Shown in pieces: positions 19,339 to 32,935 of a stretch of DNA of 64,000 bases. Made by a program: the position numbers and the translations under genes. The notes beneath the pieces were generated by a model that saw nothing but the letters and a program-made list of their open reading frames with translations, did no database searches and was not told where the DNA came from. The stretch spans positions 1 to 64,000 of the forward strand of contig VXIS01000073.1 of NCBI GenBank assembly GCA_008704415.1, read 5' to 3'. Every line of letters starts with the position of its first letter. The first letter of the stretch is position 1. This stretch comes from Sphaerosporella brunnea. Its lineage: Eukaryota > Ascomycota > Pezizomycetes > Pezizales > Pyronemataceae.

Positions 19339-22174
19339 CGGATGTGCCCTGAGGTGCAGCCGGTTCGTTAAGTCTCGCGTACCGCCACCAGATCCTCCGA
19401 CTGACATCATGATAGGTATTTTACAACACAGCGAGAGAGCAGGTTCAGAGAGCGTGTTCAGCAGACAGGTTCCAAAAGGCAGTAATGACGATACCGGGGT
19501 CAAAATAAACGATCGCGGAAACGAGCATAAAAGTAAAGAGTTGTACCTCGACCGATTAACCATCCTAGAAGGACGACAGACGAAGCCCAAGATGCGGAAA
19601 CTAAGGAAGCCGACAGAACCCAACCGGTGGCCCGACGGTTCCACCCGAGATGTGAACGATCGTCCCTGACCGTATTGATGTTTTCACCCATTTTCCAAAC
19701 GTTTTGAATCTCGCCATAGACGTTGTCCGGCTTCACACTGGGAAATTGGCGTTGCTCAAGCAGCGTTGCATCACCGTCCAAGTTTTAGAAACCCAGTGAG
19801 ACGGCGCAATAGGTTTCGTGCAGTTCTTTTCGTATCCGGTGGGAATTTGGGCGTTGCTCCGGTTGTGATAAACTGCTGTCCTCAAATCGAGTGTCAGATC
19901 ACGTTGTCGATTCCGTGTTTGTTTCCTGGCCCGACCGCGATTTCGTTCCGTCACCAATTGTCTTGTCAGCATGACGATCAACCACTCGCCGATGCGCCAT
20001 TCCAGATCATTATGCCTTTCCGTGCATCGAGGGTCTGAATCTTGCTGTGGCGCCAAGCCGCGAGCGTGTAATGTGGAGCTTCTTGCTCCGTGCCAACCTG
20101 CGGGTGCGACGGGGCGAGTGCCTGAGAGTCACTAGCGACGGAGCTGGTGGTGCGCGAGGGCTAGTCTGGTGACCAGAATTTTTCGGTGGCTCCGCTCCTT
20201 CTCTGTCCATCCCCATCCAACGTGATATCACGGTTTAATTGCTCGCCCACCCACCCACGTCATTAGGGCCGTCTCTGATGCTCAGCAGGTGCGCTGGGAG
20301 GACCGGCACGGACGCAGCGACTGGGCGACGAGAGGCCTAGTACGTTTTAAGAACCACAGCGAAGCGACTGCAGATGGAGGTGATAGTGTTTGTTCCGTGG
20401 TTCCTGTTTCTTGGTTTTGGTATATGACAATGCACGGTTTTTTTGTAATGCGCATCGAGGTTGGAAAGTGCCCGGCGACCAAGACGGCGAAAACTCAACC
20501 AATACTGTCTTGAATAAAATACCCAGCAAACCAGCCTAGTTTGGTTGGCTAATCGACCGGCATAATATTCCTGTCTCCACGACGTCAGTCGAGCAACAAC
20601 GCCGCGAGTGGTTGCAACCTAGCACACAACGTCAAGAGATGGCGTTTCGAAACAATCCCATGAAACCACCCTTTTCCTCTCGAGAATACCGTTGTTGCAC
20701 CAACACAGGTGCAAAGCAGGTAGCATCGCCGAGTCGGTTGCTGTATCGACAACACGGAGGGGGGAATTACCGAGGTAGGTGTGGTCCGGGTGCAGTGCAG
20801 CCAGGCCGTGGTGAAGGATTAATATCCCATGTGGTCGGTCTGCATCCACGAGACATGATCTTGTCAAGTGATGTCGTGAAGGTTGTAGGTCTTTCCAGTT
20901 AACTCAGTCAGGGTTTCATCGTGCAGCCGGTATAAATCGCCGTTTTCCATGACAAGTTGCCCAATGACGCCTCGCAACGGAGAACCCAGAAGGATATATT
21001 ACACGATACATGCTGGGAAATCATGCTTACGCGCCGGATTGTAAGCTTGCCCTATCTCCGCTGAGCTGAAAATCAAGGATACAGGGCGGTACAAGTTCAT
21101 CCCTGTGCTCCGAAGCGCAAAAAAAAATTGTTAAAGCAGCAAATGCAATAAATTGATGCTTCCCACCTCTGTCCGGGTAGGTATACGATACCGGTCGGGT
21201 GAATGATACAGCCCCTAGGATTACGTACATCGGTTGCCAGCCATCTTAATACGTACCATCCACCGTGCGCCGTGCAGCAGTACCTGACTGCGATCGACTA
21301 CCGAAAACATTGAGCTACTTATATGGGCTGCACAACCAAGCGTTTCCGTCACCTCACGTGCAGCGCTTCACGCGCGTGCACAGACCAGCCAGGCGGGATC
21401 CGTTGGGCAGTTGAGGACTTTTCAAGCAGGCAGACGGAATTTAGACGGCGTAGCTCAGACGGCGGCAGGTGCTGGTGCCCGGGAATGAAAAATGGATCAT
21501 GGTGACCACTATGGTCGATGACCTTGTGCCATTCCGCTTGCCAAAGCCGTAAAGCCGGCCGACATGCTTTACAAGTCTGCCAATTTCGGCAGCTGGAAGC
21601 ACGCCCAATTTGTCGGTCCATTTATGTTGTTGGCGGTATGAGCGCAACTACGACCAACAGCCGCGATGGTAAGGCGTCATTACGTGAAGCAAACAGTTGA
21701 CGGAGGTGTGGTGGTACGTGCCTCTGTAAGCCGTCGTCGGGTAGTAGTATGTTGAACACCTGGACGTAGAATCAGTGCAACAGTGCCCGGTTTCAGATAG
21801 GTAGATAAGGAACTCGCGCTATACGAATGACGGGGATGCATTGCAAGCTTTGTCTAGAAGGTAACCAGCATGTGTTGCCACCAGGAACGGTGCAGAAAAA
21901 GCGAAAAGACATGACGAATCAACCAATCTGAAGAAAGGACACCAGTGGCTCCACCACAGAATCACACGTCACTGAGAAAACAAAGCCCGGAATAGGTTAT
22001 TGGAGCGCAGGAAACAAGCCAGATGGAGTATAGGATGGAAAGCATGGAATAAAATACCGCGTAATATGCATGATCCTGACGAGGTCTACTCTTTAACCGC
22101 ATTTCGCTGAGCTCGGCACGCACGCGCCTTGCCAAGGAGGCTGAGTGGCGATCCAAAGATCTCAAGCCGATTCC
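19339..22174. other. No gene assigned
   Basis: Several short coding-like stretches occur, for example the minus-strand frame 20056-19733, which is rich in Arg/Gln but lacks an ATG start and any family match. No repeats or inverted termini were found by eye. Decayed DNA is the likeliest reading. Confidence 0.4.
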
Positions 22175-22475
22175 ATGGGTTCCACGGCATTGATTGTCAT
22201 GCTCTGGTTCGGTTACCCTCTGCTTGTCAATTGGCAAATCGTCTAGATCGTTGCGAGCCTGTCCGTTGTGTGCGTCGCCGTGGGCATCACCTCCCACGTC
22301 GTCATCAACGTCTATACCGGCTTGACTCAAATCGTAGACAGCGGGTGGTGCCATTACCTGCCGGAGGATCAGTCGTGGCCCTGGTCACCGCGCTGGTTGG
22401 GTATTCTTATGAGTGCAATCTTCTTACTCTTCGTCCCAGCTCGTCCTCATTCCACACTATGGACAAACAATGGTA
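22175..22475 (+). pseudogene. Possible membrane-protein relic
   Basis: A frame from ATG 22175 encodes hydrophobic segments (ALIVMLWFGYPLLVNW, then IVASLSVVCVAVGITSHVVI, then LGILMSAIFLLFV). It is interrupted by one TAG after the first segment. Two or three membrane passes would be expected if the stop were a sense codon. Family unknown. Confidence 0.25.
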
Positions 22476-23074
22476 GCTGGTCGCATACCCGCAGTCACCG
22501 TCACCGACCATCCCTGGTAGGATTTGATTCGCATCTTTCCAGCGGCTGGTTGAGGGACTATACGTGCGTACAGGACAAAGAAAGGGGTACACTCGACATT
22601 GTGAAGTCAAGGAGTTGGCGATGACTAATGAATTGGTGACGGGGAATGCATTCACAACCTGATAAAACCGAATCCTCACCAACGTACGTTTACTTTGGAT
22701 TTTTCGGAAAGATATTCGGCGAACCCCAACAGTCGGCAGGAATCTGTTGACGATGATTGACGTTGTGTTCTCGTTCATAGACGCTGGGCATAGATAGCAG
22801 AGGCCAACCCTATCTCGTTGTCTGTGCTAGGTTCTCGTTTGGACGTACACACTGAGCCGGACGTGTAAAGCTTGAAAACGTTGTGCCTACCCTGAAGGTG
22901 TTCACAGCAAGGCAAAACAACCGCCGCACCGTACCATATCGCGAGCAACACCGAGAATCCCCAACGAACCATGCCAACTACGATTTGATAGCGGCGTTTG
23001 ATTACTTACAGGAAGTCCGGGATTGCAAAGGATGGACGGGACGCTGTGCATTCGGTTGGCGATACGTGGGGGGG

Positions 23075-23425
23075 TGTTAGCCGGGGAAAACTTGTGGCTG
23101 AAAAGCGGCACCCATGGCGCGGTTGCGTGGCTTGGTGTTGCAGATCAGCGTTGCGGCTTTGTCGAGGTTAAGTGACGGTTACCACTTGGCGCGGCGCGCC
23201 CGATCATCCCGTCTATATAAAGCGGCCTTCGCTTCCGTTTGTTTTTTGCGTTCCTTTCCGCTTCACTCAACCGTCTTGCATCATCTTCAACACATCTTGT
23301 TCCAGCGTTCGAATCACGAACACGGTGCGTATCACCTCTCGGATCTTGCTCCAGGCTCTTGCCTGCCCACGCGTATACAGTTACCGTGGGCCTCCTCCGG
23401 TCTGCTCTGGACTCTCCGCGTTACA
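23075..23425 (+). repeat. Divergent solo LTR related to the Gypsy family at 55-61 kb
   Basis: Begins TGTTAG and ends GCGTTACA, i.e. TG...CA. Its core matches the Gypsy LTRs in order: a GGTTACCACTTGGCGCGG block (LTR: GGCTACCACGTGGCGCGG), then TATAAAGCGGCCTTCGCTTCCG (LTR: TATAAGGGGCCTTCGCTTCC), a T-rich CCTTTCCGCTTC run, and a closing CTCCGCGTTACA. It is shorter (351 vs 514-515 bp) and diverged. No target duplication remains (flanks GGGGG and GGACT), and no internal retrotransposon sequence adjoins it. Confidence 0.6.
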
Positions 23426-26400
23426 GGACTCAGCGCCTAGCTCGCGGCACGTCACAGGGTTTCGCATGCGTGAGATGATTCGAAGTTAGAATGTAATTGG
23501 AGCCTCACGAGGCTCTAATGGGGCGGAGGATGTGGTAACAAAACATCATACATTTAAAAAACGCCGTGCTGTGTGCAGCCTCTCATCGGTACTGCGCGGG
23601 CCTTATTTCAATGGCGATGGTGAAAATGGCAAACGTCAGCCGGGACAATTCAAATTCGTAGTAGGTAACGCTGCCGCGCCGGCCACCGTGGTCGGACCTT
23701 CGTGGTGGACTGGACAGTGGGGTTCAGGTCAGTTGAGGCCAGGCAGGAGAATAGTGGACGACTGGATTGTGCTGACGCAACTGCAGATGACATATAGGAG
23801 CCACTGGCGCCTTGAGGCGGTCAAGCTTCGCTGCAGTTATTCCTGGCCCCCACCCATCCAGAAACACGAGCAAGGCAGCCGCCTGAAACCCGCAGAGCGC
23901 CAGGCCAACCACGTGTAGGACAATGAAGCATGGGTGAAAACAATGGAGCAGGTCCTAGCGACGGCGTTTACACGTATAATTCTGCACTCGCAGGACCTGA
24001 TAGTTGAGATGCGTTCGAAGGGCAGGCGTGTTTCGACACCCCCGCGGAAAACGTAAAACGACGGTAGGGGGGAGACGTCTAAATACCCAGCGAAGCCTAG
24101 GGATGAATTGGAAACTTTCGGAGGGGATACGTCTCAGGAAACCTACCCGGAATAGACAGGTGGCCTACTGGAAATGGCAAACCTGCGGCGGTGTCATCCC
24201 CAGAATCTACGTGACCGTTGACGGAAGGTCGATGTCTCAAGAGAGCCAGGACTACAAACGGAATGGAGCTGGAACGTGAGGGCAACCGGGGTCTGCGTAA
24301 GTTGCTAGAGATGCACTGCATGTTGCGTCCGAACGTGAGGCGACTTCCCATTTGCAACGAGGGACGCCACCAGAAATCCCATGGAGTTCGCGCGCTTCCT
24401 CCAGGTGCCGGAAAAATCAGAGCCGACCAGCCATCGGCAGACAATTTCGCAGCTCCTTCCCTTACCGGAACGGATTGAATGCTGCGCTTGTCTTCCCGCG
24501 CCTTCAACGTGATATATGGCTAGTTGTTCTCTCGCACTGGGAGTCATCTCTCTCTTGCTTTTTCCAGCTCGAGTCGACCCATAGCCACGATTGACAGTAG
24601 GCTTTGGCGCAGGTCTTGAGGGGGCTGACTGGAGACGGGCACTCGCTCGGCGTGTTGTAACATGCAACACAGGTCGCACTCCGGGGGGGGTTGGACCAGC
24701 ATGGAGTGGTTGCGGCTTTCGTATGAATGGAGCAGCGAGGGGCCGCTGGCGGTGCAGGTGCTACCGGGGAGGCGCCGAAGCAGCCTGCCGGGCCAGCAAA
24801 GGTTTCAATCCGTGGTGTACCGTGACCGGTGTCTCCGAAACTGATGCGTCCACGCTTTTGTTGCTGTAGTCAGGGGTTTCAGCGCTTGCGTACTCGATGC
24901 CAGCGGCAAACAGGTTTCAAGGTGGCGCGGATGGCGAGTTTTGGTGGTCTTTGGAACGGGCGGTATTCGATTGCGCGCGGTGCCAGGAGATATACTGCGG
25001 CGATGTCAAGGCGCGATTTTGAAACGTTGCGTGTCTTTGTTGCGCAGAGTTCAGCGCAATCAAACTTATCGCAGGCCGGTGGGTATTTCACAGTCGCGGG
25101 TTGCTGTTGAGACGCTCTGATGGAGACCTGCAACATAGCGCAGTTAGAGAACAGATCTCTTCTGATAGTGGGAGAATGTCGCATGAGAACAATTGCACGT
25201 GTACTTCTCCGGAACGGTCAGTGATTTGATGCGATGGCCTTTTGACAGTAACGGCCGGCGTAAATGGCAACGATGGAGACTCTTCCGGTGATCCACTCAT
25301 GAACCAGGTCTGGCAGCGCCGGAAGGTTGCGTTGAACTATGAACGTGCCTCGTGATACCGCGACGCAACCAGCAAGAGGAATGCGGCGGTCGCAAAAGCT
25401 GGCTTGCGCATGGTAGGGCGATGATGGACCGTGGCCGCGCAGACTCTGGATGCACGCATGCTGATGTGCGCACCGACCCACATGTCATCCGGCCGAGCAT
25501 TGATCATGATCAAAGTCGGCGCTGACTACTACCTATCGCTGTGCGATGTCGCAGCCGCCACACTGGTACTCCATTCGGGTCAGGTCAGTATCAGATAGCG
25601 TTAGCTTTGGTTTTGGAGCAGAAACGAAAATCTATCTATCCACAGTCCGCCTCGGCGATTTCAAGCGCCTCCTCTGGATGGCTGGCCAACATCTAAGCGC
25701 GATGTGTCTCGCCGACTGGCGGTACGCGACAGCAGGGCCGAGTGACGCCTATGAGATGGGGAGCGATGTGACTGCGGAAAGCCACTTCTGAGGGCAGCGT
25801 AGCGCCTTCGGCCATATCCTATCGGCCTCCAAGGTCAAAGGCAACGGTTACGGGCCGGAGGGCGGGTGTCTGGGCTGCAACGATATCCCAGTACGCGGAG
25901 GCGTCCGGCGCAGTCCGGGAATCCTGAATTGGCACGAAGCGGGTGTTGATCGTGTGCCCCCGAGGCGGCGACAACCAGAGAAGTCCATGTGTGTCTTCTG
26001 CAGGTGGCCGGGTCATATCGGCCTAGAAGCACGTGTAGGAATGCATTGGGTTCTTTCCCCGTTTCAATCTAACTCCCGACTTTGAGATGGCAACACCGCA
26101 AGCTGCCGCCATCATCGCGCGCCCTGCAAACCTCACCTTCGTGGACTTTGCGTGCGCAACATCGTGTTGATGCAGTTGGACATCACCATCTGGAGTCCCG
26201 CCGCCAGTGAATGCTCAGCCAGGTACAAGGTCAGTGACGGGTCACCGCGGAGTCCTCTGTCACAGCATCCCTGATTACATAGAATAGCACCTGCCTTCCC
26301 CCATTTCTCAATGCTGTCTTCTCGGATGCTGATGGACGTCGAGCCCACGTGGCCGAGGGCCATTCGGTCGAATTGGCGAGCGGAGATTCATCGTTGCTGC

Positions 26401-26613
26401 AGTGTACGGACAGTTGGCTCGTTAGGTGTGTTCGGGATCCCAGTGCCGTGCGCTTGCCAGACTTCCAGGCTGCCCAGGAATGATATGCATCCACCAACCC
26501 AGGGCATAGCGATAAGTTGTGGAGGAGGGGATGTTCGCAGACCCGTCGCACTGTGTTCCCTGTTTGACCCGGCGCCTGGTCATTCCCAACTTGCCGTGTA
26601 GGCACGGCGCACG
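23426..26613. other. No gene assigned; scattered coding-like scraps
   Basis: A plus-strand scrap at 24713-24844 (MEWLRLSYEWSSEGPLAVQV) and another starting at ATG 26086 (MATPQAAAIIARPANLTFVD) have good codon quality. Both run into stops within 20-45 codons and no partner exon could be placed. They look like leftovers of genes. Confidence 0.3.
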
Positions 26614-27138
26614 TCAGACAGAGCCACATTGTGCCGGTGTGTCCGGCAGCTGAGACACCCGGGCATCGAGCTCACTGATCAGTAGCGACTCCGCAGAGGG
26701 AAGGATCGTTGCCGGCGGAGCAAACATAGTGGCTCTGGGTGTGGGCGGTGCTGGAATGTGGGTGTCCACGGCGGCGAAGATATTGATTTCGACTGGCAGA
26801 AATACCACTGGTGGATACTCCCACTGAACTGAAGCCTGCTCCCTCGCGGTCTGGGATGTAGATATTGTCCGGGTGTCATGCGGACCGGTAGCTGACGAAG
26901 TAAATGACAGCACACCGAAGCCCTAAAACAAATACACGGCGGCTACTCAAAGCCACCAGACGCAGCTCCAAAGCACCACATGCGCCTGATACAGGGCCGG
27001 AGGGCAAACGAACCGCTGGAGCCCGATGGAGATTAAAATGGCAGGGCGGGCGCTCAGAAACGTTGCATTGCCGAGATCGCAGCGTGCGTCAAGTGGTCGG
27101 CCCTGGGAACTGCAGGACGCATAGCGGTATCCACCCAC
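26614..27138 (-). pseudogene. Membrane protein relic with Pro-rich C-terminus
   Basis: One frame runs from 27138 to 26614 with two nonsense codons close together near 26945 and 26925. Before them lie hydrophobic stretches (FLSARPAILISIGLQ and ALYQAHVVLWSCVWW). Between and after them the hydrophobic character continues (VAAVYLF, GFGVLSF). A soluble tail of about 95 residues follows with good codon quality, Pro-rich (HIPAPPTPRATMFAPPATIL), ending LDARVSQLPDTP. Both stops are TAG and could derive from single substitutions, so this reads as a gene inactivated recently relative to its neighbours. A short intron ending in TTGTTTTAG could remove one stop but not both. Family not recognised. Confidence 0.35.
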
Positions 27139-27309
27139 GGGTAACTATGGTGGTGGCGACGGGGACGTAGGCCGACATGCACGCTGACGCGGACGGGAAT
27201 GAGGCCGCGAACGAGGTGAGACTGTGGTTTCGGATCCGGAATGATGGCCATCGGATACAATCCCGTTATACTGGCATGTCCCGGATGGGCGCCAGATGTG
27301 AAATTCCGC

Positions 27310-27985
27310 GCTCGTGAACAGGAGCAGTCAACAAAGTGATAATAAAGCAAACACATGCAACAGCAAGTTGAGGCGGGATAGCACACGCTTGCACAACAGG
27401 AAATCAGAGAATGGTAATAGACGCAATCGGAACAGAGCGACCTGGAGGCGACGACACAACCAGAAGAGCTGACACCAGAGGAATATAAGCAACAGGAATA
27501 GACCTAACATGAATAGGCCGAACAGGAAGGGTTGACACAACACGAAGAGCTCACACAACACGCAGAGCTACACGAACAGGAGCATATGGAACAGCAACAT
27601 TCCAAACATGAATAGACCGAATAGGATGACCCGCAACAGAATTCGAGGGAATAGAATCGACGAAATGAGGAGAGCTGACCGAATAGGAAGTGATGTGCAG
27701 ATAGGAAGAGATGCCAGACCAGGGAAATAGGGAACAAGGATATAAATAACATGACTAGATCCAAAGCAATGCACGCAACATGAATGAACCATACAGGAAT
27801 ACACGGAATAGAAATAGAGGAAGATGAATGCAGGAAACTGGAATAGATGACACCACAACAAGAGACCACAGAGGTGCGCTCGCTGACAGCACAGACACAA
27901 GTGACTGAACAGGAAGAGGTCACCAAACAGGAATACAACAAACAGGAAGAGCAGACACAGCAACAACCCTCACCGAACAGAACTA
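27310..27985. repeat. Degenerate minisatellite, about 15-bp period
   Basis: Units of the form AACAGGAATAGACCN or AACAGGAAGAGCTGA recur with a base period of 15-18 bp over about 0.67 kb. The plus strand is rich in A and G with few T, so the minus strand reads as a long open frame of Cys, Ser, Phe and Leu. This frame is a by-product of the repeat, not a gene. Confidence 0.75.
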
Positions 27986-30900
27986 AAGCAGCCCCGAGCG
28001 GCGAAAGATGATTGGCGAAGTTTCTATCAAACCCACGGCGTCACTCTGAACTTCAATGTCCTGCCATTGAGAACGACAGGGATTCGATTCAATGGTACCG
28101 AATGATCTCAACCTCGTGGCAGCAGATGTATTGCAGTGAAGATGCGCGGTACGCATAGTCGACATGTAGTGTGAAGTACACCTCGGGATACGTCGTATTT
28201 TAGGGGAAACGCATTTCCGGGGTGCGACCCTGTGTTTTGAACCCAAACTTCACCGCTGATGCTTCTGCCAGCCTGCCGTTGGGGACACTACCAGAGTTAC
28301 CCAATCGCAAACTCCGGCGGTGGAACTCCGGCATCGGTGTGGATGGCTCTATCCACGGCAGAGTCGGATAGCATGATGTGGAGTTGATTCAATAGGGGCG
28401 AGTGAACAGCATCGTTTTCTGGCATAGACCCATCACTCTCGTCATTTATGAAACGGAAGCATGCGACCCTACGATTCCGAGTTTCACCAGGAAAAGAGCG
28501 AAAACGCGTTGGTCGCCCTGCAATTCGTTATGCCGTCTTGACAGAGTTGTTTGAGTGAGAGCTGTCGTGTGGCCATCGGCGCAGGGATCGGTCTCCGCGG
28601 ATCGATATGTCTTGAGTTGCCCTTTCAACATCGTACATTGCGGCGGAACAGTCTGTGGTTGAACGTGTGGCGTGCAAGCGAGACCAGATGTTGGACGTTC
28701 CCGTCATGAGGCGGGTGCAATGATGAGCGCCCATCTGACGACCTGTCTGCGGTTGTCTTGCCTGACTAACACGCACAAATATCGAGAGTGGCAGGAAAGT
28801 TGATTGTATATTATTCGATTGCTCTTTTGGCGGTCCATCGACTCACCGTGTGTAAGCATGGCCTCCGAATCGGTCGTAAAGGCAGGAACCAGGCGGTGCT
28901 TCGAAGCAGTTTCCGCCGACAGCTGTCCTAGCACAAATTGCGCGGCATCGATGGATTGAAAACTAGGTCCAAATCGTGCCGCAGAAAGTCGTAGCGACAG
29001 CGTCCCGATGGTGCCCGGAATCGATCAGACGCGCTCTCCCGGTGCGGATTCTGACGGCCGCAAGTTCGACGAGCAGTCGTACCGCCCGGACGCGTGTTCT
29101 CGGCCGCGGGATGTTGTGTTTGCTAGTCGGGGGGAGCCCGGTTCAGTGCGGGTGTGCGGGGATGGTCGGGGCAGAGATAGCCGGTGATAACGGTGCGATC
29201 AGGGAGCGAACTGATGAGTCAGCGGCGACCGAATGACACAGCCGCAGCGGTGTTGTTGGGATTGGGAATCAATGCGTTCGTCTTGTCAACGGCCAAGTGA
29301 TCACCGGAGAAAGAAACTACTCGATATGCCTTGGGTGCAGTGCGATGACGGCCGCACAGTGCTGTGTCCGCTCGTGGTCTCGCCTGTAGGTCGAGCGGCA
29401 GAGCCAGTGGATTCAACGGTGAAGGCGTGAGTCGGCCCATAGAATGTGCAGACACAACGGCGGGGATGAGGCTGCTGTTTCGTTGATGCCCGGTGTGGGC
29501 CAGACAGCGGAACGACGGATGTTTGAGGATAGAATGGGTTGCAAAGGTTGCTCGCGGGAATGCACGAGAGTTTCGTCACCGGGGTAGCTGCATTTGTCAG
29601 CATATGAGTCTCGGTGCCAAGAGGCTTGGCTTCCATAGTACTTTGATTACTAACCATGATGCGCAATCGACAAGAAAGTAGACGACGATATTCGGGTTGC
29701 AGTCCCGCCGCATAAATGCGAAACAATCAGTTGCAACAGGTTCGGGATTGGGGAAAGTTCAATTCACGGCCGGTCGAACCAGCAACCGGAGGCTGTCACG
29801 CAGGCACCGATAGGGAAAGCCATCCCGCCGTGATGGAGAGCGCAGCCGTATATGCACGAGGGGACCTGTGGAGGAGATGTAATTGTGGAGGCGGCGACGG
29901 TTGTATTGAGCTGATGATCTATCTACAAACCGGGAGACAGGAGCCTTATTTATTCAGGTTCCCTCGCCTCTCTATACTCTAGCGCCGTTGAGTCTTTGAC
30001 TTTGATGTGTGACCTTCTTTAATCAATGACGCTATAAGACTCCTTGCCTGCAGTTCCAACAACCGGTGCGTGGCCACCATGCTCTGACTCCGGGTATTCG
30101 CCCAAAGTCAGCACAACCGGTGTTACGGCAACAATCCAAATCCGAGCGTCAAAGTCGATTCATTTCCCCCCGAGCGATATCCGCACAACCATTCGATGCG
30201 AGAATCACGGCTCACATCGCAACCTGGGTTTCGTCGCAGCAGGTAGAACACGCTCAATCCAATCGAAGGCTGGATTGACGATATTCTGCATGGTCACGGA
30301 CGATAGATTCCAGCCATCATGACCCGGCCCAGCCTGGGCGACGTTCCAGGCATGCTGGTGGTCTATTTCAACACGATTGTCGAGGCATATCCGAGAGTTT
30401 ATCGGCCGTCTTGAGAAATAATTGCGCGTCAGCCTGTTCTGGCGTTCGAACCCAAATGCAATCTGATCGTACGGCACATGCTATGCCATAGCGCTACATC
30501 AACGTTGAGGACAAAATTCAATGTTTGTTTCCTTCGAGTTTATGACAGTACACTTTCGGAGCTAGACTCTCCTCCAGGACACGAAGCTCTCACAACCTAA
30601 AAGAATGCGCTTTTTGTCCTCGACCCGCGGATCCTCACCACGTTAAGATTGTTTGGCGGTCTACCTTGCAATACGCGGAGCTTGACATGTAGTCTAGGCC
30701 TTGGGACTCCGCAAATGGCCGATTTGCGCTGCCTCGGAAGTATGCTGCAAATAGAGGGACGCAAAGTCTATGCGCGACCACCACAGCTCACGGTGGGATG
30801 CTGCGATATGCGACCGGATGGCCGAAGATTAAAATTTGATCGCTTCGGTCGGGGACCTAGACTCGGAAATCTCCGGAGTCCCCCCCAAACCATCTATACA

Positions 30901-32831
30901 CAATCCTCTATCGGCTCGAACTCTCGCGTTGTTACTTTGCGTAGCGACCTAACTCTCAATAACCGCGGTCTCTCGAGCCCATCCAGCTGCCTGAAACCTG
31001 GGCCTCTATATAAAGCACAATTTTGTTCAACGGCATACCACGCCGTGTGAATGCGCGAGTTACGCAATCGATAGACCACGGGAGTACGTGGGTTACGCAA
31101 TTGGCACGGCGGACGTGCTGCCGTGGGAGCTGGCGATATAGACTTCCCGAGTTTGACGAAATAATGTGCGAAAGTTAGCCGGCTATCCAATCCTCCCGAA
31201 GAATTTCGGGGTCGCGGGGACACCCCTGACGTCTCTCGAGTGACAGCAGCACCCGCGTGAAAATCGCATCGTTTCCCGACCATCGGTCAACGGCGCGATA
31301 CTCACGCAGTACCCGTGTGCAGACGCGCCGCAAATGAATATCCACGCCGACACACGTCCGGTCTGCCTCGGTGTTGCGGCGAGGGCATTGTCCGCAAGCG
31401 CTTGGTGCCTCGGCACGCGCTATAGCCAGAGTAGGCAAGGCCGAGGCTGTCGTGGAGTCCCGTGACTCTGCCACGTCACTATCGGCACACACGAACGCTG
31501 AAAGAGTCCATTCTCTCCGACACCCTCTCGATCACTCCCTCGCGGCGCGCCGAGATGGCTCCAGACCCGTCTTCGCGGCGCGCAATCATAGTTTGCACCG
31601 ACAAGGTTCCGATTGCCTGCCGTACTCGAACCTACACGCCTAGATTGGAGCCCCGGCCCCGGCCGGTCGCGATGTGGGGATTGTTGCGTTGCGTGCGGCG
31701 GCAGCTACATAAATTCGGACCCCCCCCCCCCCGGACTGTTGTGCGCCCGGCCACCCTGCGCTGTTCGCGTCGACTGCCGGCGCTGTTGCGTGTCGACTCC
31801 TTCGCCGGTTACGCGTATTCGCTTTTGCACTATACGCTCCCTTGGCCGGCCATCCACCCCCCTTCTGCCGGTGGCCACCGCGTATTCAGCTCGATATAGC
31901 TGTCATTACCGCAGACAATCAATCCACGTCCTCGCTATTGAACAGCCAGTATTCCCCGCAAGACTTTCGTGCATAAAACCCCGCTTCGTGGCCGGCGAGA
32001 TGACTAACCGGGAGTCGAAGCAACCTTACCACCACCACCAACTGCCGGCAACGGATACGCAGTGACTGGCATAGCGCCTACACTGTTGGTACCCATCCCA
32101 ACCACATCCGTCGTGTCGCGGAAACGAGAACCCCCAGAGGGAGGAAACCGCTGCATATCCATTCGAGCACGGCCAAAAGGCGAAAAGTGCTGGGTCTTGG
32201 GGGGGAACGCCCCGGAAGACCGCAAGACTCTGTCTCCTCGGTACGAGCACCCCTGTTCGGCCGCGACTGCTGCAAGACGGCAACCGATTCATCTGCGATG
32301 TGAGCACCCTTGAGCACTGAATGACCTCCGACCGTTAGGTGCGCTGTTCCCCGGGCCAAGAAGTTGATGCGGCGACTTATTGGAACGGAATGTGTGCACG
32401 CCACAGTAAATACCGTTGTGTCGGAACCGGCAAAGGGTAAGCGTTCGAGACTCCCACTTAAACCCCGCGGTCACTGTTGACAGCGAATCAGTCGATGTTT
32501 CCCATTACCGACTGGTATTGGGACAAACAGCGCAGCCGAACACCGGTGCAACAATACCACACCTTCGATCAGGCTTTGCGCTTACGCCCACAAGTCAATA
32601 TCCACCAAACAGGACATCTGCCCCCGCATTTCTGCAAGTCTGCATTTCTCGCCTTCATTGACGTTTATTCAAAGCATTTTCCGTGTGGCATCTGTTTCGG
32701 TGCCTGATCATCAATCGCCGCACTCGCGCGTTTTGCCCGGATGTTAAGACGATATCTCAAGCAACACTACTAGTTGGTGAGTGTCCACGAATCAGGAGTG
32801 CCAGTTTGTGGAGGTCGTGTTACTTCTGTTT
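27986..32831. other. No gene assigned
   Basis: About 4.8 kb without a supportable gene. A TATATAAAG at 31012 resembles a core promoter but no good coding frame follows. A run of C lies at 31722-31732. Frames at 31462-31899 and 32062-32313 have fair codon quality but no family features. No inverted repeats were found by eye. Confidence 0.4.
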
Positions 32832-32935
32832 TGTTCTGGACCTGTCGGGTCCAGGTTGCGGGTTGATCGTAACGACGATTTTCTGTTCTGGATCTGTCGG
32901 GTCCAGGTTGCGGGTTGATCGTAACGACGATTTTC
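32832..32935. repeat. Tandem repeat, 2 x 52 bp
   Basis: Two copies starting TGTTCTGGA at 32832 and 32884 differ at one base by eye. A third copy starts (TGTTC, 32936) and then diverges. Confidence 0.9.

Noticed and set aside
27504..27966. Cys/Ser/Phe-rich minus-strand frames of 130-145 codons
   Set aside because: Produced by the purine-rich minisatellite on the other strand.
2919..32815. Shared CCAGTTTGTGGAGGT near 2921 and 32802
   Set aside because: The match is 15-17 bp with no extension on either side, so it is not evidence of a repeat family.
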